6,270 nucleotides of DNA from positions 1-6,270 of the forward strand of contig RGQW01000092.1 in the NCBI GenBank assembly GCA_010029945.1. The letters are read 5' to 3'. The position numbers and the translations under genes were made by a program. The notes beneath the pieces are model-generated. The model had not been told where the DNA came from. It saw only the letters and a list, made by a program, of their open reading frames with translations, and made no database searches. Every line of letters begins with the position of its first letter. Within the stretch, counting starts at the first letter, position 1. This DNA comes from Actinomycetota bacterium. Lineage in GTDB: Bacteria; Actinomycetota; Actinomycetes; S36-B12. Positions 1-4,990 of the stretch are shown here, one piece after another.

Positions 1-380
1 GGATCGACGATCCGATGGGCGAAGGTGTCGCCGCTGATCAACAACAGGGGAAGACGGTTCGTAATAGCAACGCCGGCGGCCGTGACCATGTTGGTGCACC
101 CGGGGCCAATGGAGGACGTCGCCACCATGATCTGCTTGCGGCGCTTGGCCTTGGCGTAGGCGACAGCGGACAGGGCCATCGATTGTTCGTTGTGTCCTCG
201 CCATGTGGGGAACTCGTCCTTCACTTCGGCGAGTGCCTCGGCCAGAGCCGTGACGTTGCCATGACCGAAGATGCCGAACGCGCCCGGGAAAAGGGGGACC
301 ACCTGGCCGTCGATCTCGGTCTTTTGGGCGGTGAGCCAACGGACGAGGGCTTGGGCCATGGTCAAGCGGATGGTCTCCAC
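1..380 (-). CDS. iolD: IolD, trihydroxycyclohexane-1,2-dione hydrolase, N-terminal part (runs off the left edge)
   Basis: IolD is a cytosolic ThDP-dependent enzyme that hydrolytically opens the ring of 3D-(3,5/4)-trihydroxycyclohexane-1,2-dione to 5-deoxyglucuronate in myo-inositol catabolism. Only 126 codons are present, out of roughly 620-650 usual for the family. They cover most of the N-terminal ThDP pyrimidine-binding domain. Visible features are the IolD-type opening TIRLTMAQALVRWL (residues 3-16), PGAFGIFGHGNV (32-43), the RGHNEQSMA stretch (61-69) with the glutamate (E65) that activates the cofactor in this superfamily, GPGCTN (92-97) and PLLLISGD (111-118). I chose the GTG at 380 because a GGAGG lies 5 bases upstream and because family members keep the TIRLTMAQAL segment; an in-frame ATG at 359 would delete it. 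The gene is divergent from the iolE-like gene. Its C-terminal domains lie outside the window, so integrity cannot be judged. Confidence in the family is high. Confidence 0.9.
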   Translation of the reverse strand, partial: METIRLTMAQALVRWLTAQKTEIDGQVVPLFPGAFGIFGHGNVTALAEALAEVKDEFPTWRGHNEQSMALSAVAYAKAKRRKQIMVATSSIGPGCTNMVTAAGVAITNRLPLLLISGDTFAHRIVD

Positions 381-427
381 GGTGTCCTCCAGGAGCGGAT
401 CGAAAGTAGGGGTCGAAACTCAGCGGG

Positions 428-445
428 TGCTGTGCCATGCTGTGC
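428..445 (+). repeat. Direct repeat TGCTGTGC x2, spaced by 10 bp
   Basis: The octamer TGCTGTGC occurs at 428-435 and again at 438-445, so the two copies are exactly one helical turn apart. It lies between the two divergent starts, just left of the inverted repeat at 449-478. Tandem half-sites with helical phasing are typical of binding sites for regulator dimers. A chance repeat cannot be excluded at this length. Confidence 0.4.
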
Positions 446-448
446 GTT

Positions 449-478
449 GGCACGTTCCAACTTAGGGGTTGGAGTGCC
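449..478. promoter_or_regulatory. Bulged inverted repeat, candidate operator
   Basis: TCCAAC (456-461) and GTTGGA (468-473) are exact inverted repeats around a 6-base centre. Pairing continues outward as GGCAC (449-453) with GTGCC (474-478) if the two bases at 454-455 bulge, giving 11 potential base pairs. It lies midway between the two divergent genes. It could be a repressor site acting on both, or a hairpin in the leader of the iolE-like transcript. A terminator is unlikely because no T-run follows and no gene ends here. Confidence 0.4.
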
Positions 479-534
479 CCCTGGACAAGGGAAAAGATCC
501 AGAATCTTTGGCCAAAAGCCGTGAAAGGACCGCT

Positions 535-1425
535 ATGAGCGACATGTTGAGCCGGGTCGCGGGAGCTCCCATCACCTGGGGTGCAGATGCCTCCGCTGGG
601 TGGGGCTACCTGATGGATCCAGCCAGGGTGATGTCAGAAATGCGGGAAGCGGGCTTGAGCGCCACCGAACTCGGCCCCGACGGCTTCTTGCCCAGCGATC
701 CGCAGGAGTTGAAGGACTTCGTCGCCGGCTACGACATGTCCATGGTGGGAGGCTTCGTTCCGGCCATCTTGTATCGGGACAAGGACATGGACGCCGACAT
801 CCAGTACTTCGAACGGGCGAGCGACCAACTGGCCGCCGCGGGGGCGTCGAATGTTGTCCTGGGCCCTCGTTCCCACTATGACGGCTATGACACCGAGATC
901 GATATGGACGATGATCAGTGGGCGGTCTTCCTGCGAAACCTTCGACGCTTTCAAGACATCACCGAAGAGCGTGGACTGCAGACCGCACTGCACCCGCACT
1001 GGGGCATGGCGATCTCGCGACAGAATCAAGTGGATCGATTGCTGAATTCGTGTGATGTGGGGATGTGCGTGGATGCCGGCCACCTATTCCTGTCCGGCGT
1101 TGATCCCCTCCAGGTGGTCAAAGACGCCGGAGACCGGGTTCTGCACGTTCACATCAAAGACCTCACGAACGAGATGGCCGAGAAGGTGCGCAGCGGCGAA
1201 GTTCCCTTCCGGCAAGCGACGATCGACGGAATGTTCGTCCCGGCCGGCTCGGGGGATGTCGATCTGGCGGGAATCATCCGGTATCTCGAAGGTCGCGGAT
1301 ACCAGGGTTGGTACGTGTTGGAGCAGGACTGCTCCCTGACCGAAGATCCGGCGCCGGGTACCGGGCCCATTGAGGACGCTAAGGCAAGCGTCGAGTTCCT
1401 GAAGAAGGTCGCCGCGACATTGTGA
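535..1425 (+). CDS. iolE: IolE-like inosose dehydratase (xylose isomerase-like TIM barrel)
   Basis: This 296-residue protein belongs to the sugar phosphate isomerase/epimerase TIM-barrel superfamily and resembles actinobacterial proteins annotated as inosose dehydratase, which convert 2-keto-myo-inositol to the dione that IolD opens. Visible motifs are APITWG (11-16), ELGPDGFLP (45-53), LHPHWG (152-157), CVDAGH (178-183), HVHIKD (204-209) and VLEQD (261-265). They match the metal- and substrate-binding strand ends of the barrel (D180, H183, H204, E263). The length is normal for IolE, about 300. I chose ATG 535 because AAAGGA precedes it by 5 bases; an in-frame TTG at 469 would add 22 residues with no family resemblance. 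It is divergent from iolD, and its TGA overlaps the GTG of the lactonase gene. The family call is strong. The exact substrate (2-keto-myo-inositol, another inosose, or a different ketose) is inferred from iolD. Confidence 0.75.
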   Translation: MSDMLSRVAGAPITWGADASAGWGYLMDPARVMSEMREAGLSATELGPDGFLPSDPQELKDFVAGYDMSMVGGFVPAILYRDKDMDADIQYFERASDQLAAAGASNVVLGPRSHYDGYDTEIDMDDDQWAVFLRNLRRFQDITEERGLQTALHPHWGMAISRQNQVDRLLNSCDVGMCVDAGHLFLSGVDPLQVVKDAGDRVLHVHIKDLTNEMAEKVRSGEVPFRQATIDGMFVPAGSGDVDLAGIIRYLEGRGYQGWYVLEQDCSLTEDPAPGTGPIEDAKASVEFLKKVAATL

Positions 1426-2315
1426 ACCCCGACGTTCGGGTCCTGGGGAGCCACGTAGCCAAACTGGGTGAGTCACCCGTGTGGTCAGGACGCGACTCGA
1501 CCTTGTACTGGGTGGATGTCGATGGATGTTCTATCCAGGCGCTGTTGTGGGGGAGCACCGAGCCGGTGACGTGGGCGTTGCCGGGCAGGCCATCGTGCAT
1601 CGCGATGACCGAAGACGCCTCGTCTTTCATCGTCGGCATGGGTGCAGGCATCATCGAGTACAACCGGGATTCTGGCGAGTGGGTGGAACTAGCCGCCCTG
1701 GAGAGCGATCCGTTCGTTCGCATGAACGATGGTCGCACCGACCCCGCTGGCCGATTGTGGATCGGCTCGATGGATGAGAGAGCCGTCGATGACCCAGATT
1801 TTCCACGCGGGCACCTCTTCCGGGTCGAGCGGGACGGTTCTGCTGCAGCAGTGGTGGACAGTGTGGGCACATCCAATGGCCTTGCCTTCGCTCCTGACGG
1901 CTCCGTCATGTACTGGACGGATACCTCGCAGCAGGTGGTGTGGGCATTCGATTACGACGTCGATACCGGGAGTGCGCACAACCAACGGCCGTTGATCGAT
2001 TTCTCCTCGATGCCCGGAAAGCCCGACGGGGCGTGCATAGATGCAGAGGGCTGCTACTGGGTTGCATGTGTGTATGGCTGGTCGGTGGTGCGCATCACGC
2101 CGACAGGGAAACTAGATCGGCGCGTCGAGCTGCCGGTGCACAAGCCTTCGATGCCCGCTTTCGCCGGACCGAATCTCGAGACCATGGTGGTGACGTCGAT
2201 CAGTTCGGGCGGGAGGCACCCGGCCGAGGAGGGCCCGGTTCCCGCCGGTTCTCTCATCGCCTTCGAGCCCGGCACCCGTGGGGTGCCCGAGCCGGTCTGC
2301 CGCGTCCGCGTGTGA
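1422..2315 (+). CDS. SMP-30/gluconolactonase/LRE family lactonase
   Basis: This is a six-bladed beta-propeller metal-dependent hydrolase of 297 residues, the usual size for SMP-30/regucalcin-type lactonases that open aldonolactones. The family ligands line up almost residue for residue with human SMP30 (E18, N154, D204): E17 in LGESPVW, N152 in SNGLAFAPDG and D202 in PDGACIDAEG. R100 and N102 in RMNDGRTDPAGRLWIGSMD correspond to its substrate-contacting arginine and asparagine. There is no signal peptide, so it should be cytosolic. The GTG start overlaps the TGA of the iolE-like gene by four bases (GTGA), which implies translational coupling and a shared pathway. The canonical inositol route has no lactone step, so the substrate is unknown; a lactone from an oxidised cyclitol or sugar is possible. 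Its TGA abuts the stop of the opposing aldolase gene with no spacer. Family call is firm, substrate is not. Confidence 0.85.
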   Translation: MNPDVRVLGSHVAKLGESPVWSGRDSTLYWVDVDGCSIQALLWGSTEPVTWALPGRPSCIAMTEDASSFIVGMGAGIIEYNRDSGEWVELAALESDPFVRMNDGRTDPAGRLWIGSMDERAVDDPDFPRGHLFRVERDGSAAAVVDSVGTSNGLAFAPDGSVMYWTDTSQQVVWAFDYDVDTGSAHNQRPLIDFSSMPGKPDGACIDAEGCYWVACVYGWSVVRITPTGKLDRRVELPVHKPSMPAFAGPNLETMVVTSISSGGRHPAEEGPVPAGSLIAFEPGTRGVPEPVCRVRV

Positions 2316-3095
2316 TCAGTAGGTGCTGGTGATTGTCTGGGCCACCGTGCCGCGGGCTGTGGCCAGATCCTCGCCCACCTGCTTGCGTAGGGCGACGACA
2401 TCCGCGCTGACGGTGACCATCCCGAATCCCTGATCCATGCGCTTGTCGCACAGGGCCGCCGAAGCGTGGACCCCGGGAACAACTCCGTGGCGTCGGCATC
2501 CGGCAACAATCTCCAGCATTGCCTCATCAAGGCGAGGATCGGTTGTGTTCGGCTTTATCCCCAGGCTGATGGACAGGTCGTTCGGACCCACGTAGATGGC
2601 TTCGATGCCGGGCACACTGAGGATGTCGTCGATGTTGTTCATGGCCTCGCGGGTCTCGATCATGGGAATGACAGAGATCTGATCACCAGCGAAGTCGAAG
2701 TAATCATCCCCCTCCACCAGTACAGCTCGGGTGGGACCGTAACTGCGCTCACCATCGGGGGCGTAGCGGGTGAAAGACAAGGCCTGTTCGCAGGAGGCTC
2801 GATCGTTGACCATGGGGACAATCACGGCCCGTGCACCGGCGTCGAGTGCCTTGCCGATGTGGCCCGAATCGCAGGACGGCACGCGCACCATCGGAGTGGA
2901 TGCGCCGATCGAGAGCACCTGAAGCATCGGCAGCATCCCGGAGTAGTCGATCGCCCCATGCTGGGTGTCGATGACGACATAGTCGAACCCTGCGGTGCCC
3001 ATAACCTCGGCGTTGAGGGTGGAGGAATTGGAAATCCAACCGCCGATGGCGGTTCCGCCCGATCGAATGGTCTCCAGCCACGGATTCGCACGCAT
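2316..3095 (-). CDS. HpcH/HpaI-family class II 2-keto-acid aldolase
   Basis: This 259-residue protein belongs to the metal-dependent HpcH/HpaI aldolases, which cleave 2-keto-3-deoxy (or 4-hydroxy-2-oxo) acids to pyruvate plus an aldehyde; HpaI, GarL and RhmA are relatives. The catalytic set is complete: H46 in DTQHG (general base), R71 in MVRVPS, and metal ligands E147 (MIETREA) and D173 (YVGPNDLSISLG). In E. coli HpaI the equivalents are H45, R70, E149 and D175. I preferred ATG 3095 because an AGAGG lies six bases upstream. An in-frame GTG at 3116 would add seven residues but has no ribosome binding site and overlaps a candidate promoter of the divergent gene. The protein is cytosolic. It is divergent from the 2-hydroxyacid dehydrogenase and convergent on the lactonase, which suggests a sugar-acid pathway. 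The physiological substrate cannot be read from the sequence. Confidence 0.87.
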   Translation of the reverse strand: MRANPWLETIRSGGTAIGGWISNSSTLNAEVMGTAGFDYVVIDTQHGAIDYSGMLPMLQVLSIGASTPMVRVPSCDSGHIGKALDAGARAVIVPMVNDRASCEQALSFTRYAPDGERSYGPTRAVLVEGDDYFDFAGDQISVIPMIETREAMNNIDDILSVPGIEAIYVGPNDLSISLGIKPNTTDPRLDEAMLEIVAGCRRHGVVPGVHASAALCDKRMDQGFGMVTVSADVVALRKQVGEDLATARGTVAQTITSTY

Positions 3096-3164
3096 CTCAT
3101 ACCTCTCGCTTGACACCGTATGGTGAGGCTACGCGCTGCATCGGCGCGTGCGATTGTGGGGTTC
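3096..3164. promoter_or_regulatory. Short divergent promoter region between aldolase and dehydrogenase genes
   Basis: This 69-bp gap has a perfect TTGACA at 3110-3115 on the plus strand, a possible -35 for the dehydrogenase gene, but no good -10 at standard spacing. Two dyads are visible: CACC-GTAT-GGTG at 3114-3125, and ACGCGC-N7-GCGCGT at 3131-3149. The second is a 19-bp, operator-sized dyad, though GC-rich short dyads arise easily by chance here. The minus-strand ribosome binding site of the aldolase (GAGAGG, 3102-3107) is inside. If TTGACA is a true -35, the dehydrogenase cannot start at the ATG at 3120. Confidence 0.35.
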
Positions 3165-4058
3165 ATGGTGAACGGTGACGTGGTCGTCACGTGGCCGGCG
3201 TATGAGGCCGATGGGCCGACGACGGGTGCGCTGTTGACGCAGGCAGGGCTCGGAATCCGTTTGCATCCCAGAACCGACAATCGAACACCGAAGGAACTCT
3301 CGGACATCCTGGGTGATGCGGTAGGCGTCATCGCAAGCACGGACCCCTTCGACGCGAGCGTCTTTGCGGCGTGCCCAAATCTGCGAGTGATCGCCCGCAC
3401 TGGAATAGGCGTTGAAGCCGTCGATCTAGACGCGGCCACGTCCGCCGGTGTCGTCGTCGCGACGACTCCGGGGGCGAATGGTGAAGCGGTGGCCGACCAC
3501 GCTTTGGCGATGATCCTGGCTCTGCAGCGGCGACTATCGGAGAACGACGCGGCCATTCGTGACGGTCGCTGGGACCGGGCGGGCACGTTGACCCCGAGTG
3601 ATCTCTACGGGGCGACCGTTGGTCTGGTGGGTTCCGGCGCGATCGGACGTGCGGTTATTCGTCGATTGAGTGCCTTCGGTTCGTCGGTCATCGTGCACGA
3701 CCCATACCTGGACACCGCTCCCGAAGGCTGCGAACTCGTCGATCTTGACACGCTTCTGGCACGCAGCGATGTCCTGACGGTGCACGCGCCACTGACCGAA
3801 GGCACCCGTGGCTTGCTAGGCGCCGATCAGTTCGCCGCGATGAAGCAAGGCGCGTTCGTCGTCAACGTTTCACGCGGCGGCATCATCGATGAGAGCGCAC
3901 TCGCGGACTCGATTCGCTCGGGCCATCTCGCCGGCGCGGGTTTGGATACATTCGGACGAGAGCCGATCGGCGAGTCACCCCTTCGCGAACTCCCGACCGT
4001 CATCATGTCGCCGCATATCGCTGGGTTGAGTCACCGGACGATCGCCGACATGACCTGA
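3165..4058 (+). CDS. D-isomer-specific 2-hydroxyacid dehydrogenase (phosphoglycerate dehydrogenase-like), short C-terminus
   Basis: This is an NAD-dependent dehydrogenase that interconverts a 2-keto acid and its D-2-hydroxy acid; glyoxylate or hydroxypyruvate reductase, or phosphoglycerate dehydrogenase-like activity, are all possible. Counting 297 residues from ATG 3165, the Rossmann signature GLVGSGAIG (153-161) is followed by D179 in VIVHDPY, which favours NAD over NADP. The catalytic triad is present: R237 in NVSRGG, E266 in DTFGREP and H284 in SPHIAG. ATG 3165 starts the conserved fold and has a weak GGGG upstream; ATG 3120 in the same frame would add 15 unconserved, arginine- and alanine-rich residues. 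The protein ends only 13 residues after the catalytic histidine, where relatives usually carry roughly 15-20 more that form the terminal helix. It converges on sdhB with 12 bp between the stops. The substrate is unassigned; the aldolase next door suggests reduction of a keto acid product. Confidence 0.85.
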   Translation: MVNGDVVVTWPAYEADGPTTGALLTQAGLGIRLHPRTDNRTPKELSDILGDAVGVIASTDPFDASVFAACPNLRVIARTGIGVEAVDLDAATSAGVVVATTPGANGEAVADHALAMILALQRRLSENDAAIRDGRWDRAGTLTPSDLYGATVGLVGSGAIGRAVIRRLSAFGSSVIVHDPYLDTAPEGCELVDLDTLLARSDVLTVHAPLTEGTRGLLGADQFAAMKQGAFVVNVSRGGIIDESALADSIRSGHLAGAGLDTFGREPIGESPLRELPTVIMSPHIAGLSHRTIADMT

Positions 4059-4070
4059 CCGTTCGCCGAG

Positions 4071-4829
4071 CTAGACGCGGCGGAAGATCAGCGCCCGCTT
4101 GACTTCCTGAATCGCCTTGGTGACCTCGATGCCGCGGGGACAAGCATCGGTGCAGTTGAAGGTGGTGCGACAGCGCCACACCCCCTCTTTATCGTTCAGG
4201 ACTTCGAGGCGCTGCTCGAAGCCTGAGTCTCGACTGTCGAAGATGAAGCGGTGTGCCGCAACGATCGCGGCCGGCCCGAAGTACTGATCGTCGGTCCAGT
4301 AGACGGGGCACGAAGTCGTGCACGCGGCACACAGGATGCATTTGGTGGTGTCATCGAAGCGCGCTCTGTCTTCGGCCGACTGCAGGCGTTCGCGACTCGG
4401 CTCGTGGCCTTCGGGGATGAGGAAGGGAAGTACCTGGCGGTAAGCCGCGAAGAACGGCTCCATGTCGACGATCAGGTCCTTTTCGACCGACAGGCCCTTG
4501 ATGGCTTCGACGGTGATGGGCTTGTCCGTGTCCAGATCCTTGACCAGTGTCTTGCACGCGAGCCGGTTTCGGCCGTTGATGCGCATCGCGTCGGAGCCGC
4601 AGATCCCGTGACCGCACGAGCGGCGGAAACTCAACGTGCCGTCGAGTTCCCCTTTGATTTTCTCCAAAGCCGTGAGAACCCTGTCCGTGGGGAACAGTGC
4701 GACGGTGTAGTCCTCCCAGTGTGGCTCTGAGTCGTGCTCGGGGAGAAAGCGGCGAATACGGAAGGTGACGTCGGTGGCGACCGGTACGTCCGCCTCCGGC
4801 GGCGCTGTTTCCTCGATGACCGCGGCCAT
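4071..4829 (-). CDS. sdhB: Succinate dehydrogenase iron-sulfur subunit (SdhB)
   Basis: SdhB carries electrons from the flavoprotein SdhA to the membrane anchor and quinone in complex II, on the cytoplasmic face of the membrane. All cluster ligands are visible in its 252 residues. The [2Fe-2S] site has C72, C77, D80 and C92 (RSCGHGICGSDAM...LAC); aspartate at the third position also occurs in E. coli SdhB. The [4Fe-4S] site has C164, C167, C170 and C174 (CILCAACTTSCPVYW), and the [3Fe-4S] site has C220, C226 and C230 (CRTTFNCTDACPRGIEV). Length is normal. The ATG at 4829 shares its A with the TGA closing the original sdhA tail (TGATG), so sdhB was translationally coupled to sdhA. Because sdhA now stops at 4948, that coupling may be weakened. 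No terminator hairpin is visible in the 12 bp before the convergent dehydrogenase gene. Membrane anchor genes are not in the window. Fumarate reductase is the alternative but less likely. Confidence 0.95.
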   Translation of the reverse strand: MAAVIEETAPPEADVPVATDVTFRIRRFLPEHDSEPHWEDYTVALFPTDRVLTALEKIKGELDGTLSFRRSCGHGICGSDAMRINGRNRLACKTLVKDLDTDKPITVEAIKGLSVEKDLIVDMEPFFAAYRQVLPFLIPEGHEPSRERLQSAEDRARFDDTTKCILCAACTTSCPVYWTDDQYFGPAAIVAAHRFIFDSRDSGFEQRLEVLNDKEGVWRCRTTFNCTDACPRGIEVTKAIQEVKRALIFRRV

Positions 4830-4990
4830 CAGTACTTGCGCTCCATCGGCTCGTACCGGGTCATCGTCACCGGCTTGTAGTCCAGGCGCACGTAGTCCTC
4901 GCCGCTGACGTCCTCGGACTTGTACGCCATGGTGTGACGCATGAAGTTCACGTCGTCACGATTCGGGTAATCCTCGCGGGCATGACCACC
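4829..4990 (-). pseudogene. sdhA: Detached C-terminal tail of sdhA, out of frame with the main part
   Basis: Reading the minus strand from 4990 gives 53 residues beginning GGHAREDYPNRDDVNFMRHT and ending TRYEPMERKY, followed by TGA (4831-4829). This is the canonical SdhA C-terminus of actinobacteria, including the end of the ESRGGHxRED motif, RDDVNFMRHTMAYK and the LDYKPVT segment. It has no start codon or ribosome binding site suited to independent translation and is joined to the upstream sdhA frame with a shift at about 4984-4990. The tail looks unmutated, which points to a very recent deletion or to an error in the sequence. Its stop overlaps the sdhB start (TGATG). Confidence 0.85.

Larger units (their letters stand above)
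381..534. promoter_or_regulatory. Divergent promoter region between iolD and the iolE-like gene, with operator-like repeats
   Basis: This 154-bp gap must carry promoters for both divergent genes. It contains a bulged inverted repeat at 449-478 and a phased direct repeat at 428-445, described separately. The iolD ribosome binding site (GGAGG on the minus strand, 386-390) and that of the iolE-like gene (AAAGGA, 524-529) sit at its two ends. A minus-strand TACTTT at 403-408 fits the actinobacterial -10 pattern TANNNT for iolD, but no good -35 accompanies it. I see no convincing sigma-70 pair for the plus strand, although TTGGCA at 447-452 is a possible -35. The layout suits a local repressor controlling both directions, but no regulator gene is in the window. 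Confidence 0.5.

Noticed and set aside
15..524. A 169-codon plus-strand open frame over the left edge
   Set aside because: It is antisense to iolD, whose minus-strand translation has clear ThDP-enzyme motifs, and the frame resembles no family.
469..534. N-terminal extension of the iolE-like gene from TTG 469
   Set aside because: No ribosome binding site precedes the TTG, the added residues are unlike the family, and they overlap the candidate operator; ATG 535 has AAAGGA at good spacing.
2466..3113. A 215-codon plus-strand open frame antisense to the aldolase gene
   Set aside because: Its product shows no recognisable family and it lies wholly over an aldolase with a full catalytic set; it is an antisense shadow typical of GC-rich DNA.
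4059..4070. Shared terminator between the dehydrogenase gene and sdhB
   Set aside because: The 12-bp gap holds only CCGTTCGCCGAG with no stem and T-run able to act as an intrinsic terminator.
4251..4730. A 159-codon plus-strand open frame antisense to sdhB
   Set aside because: SdhB on the other strand carries all iron-sulfur ligands, so this is a shadow frame.
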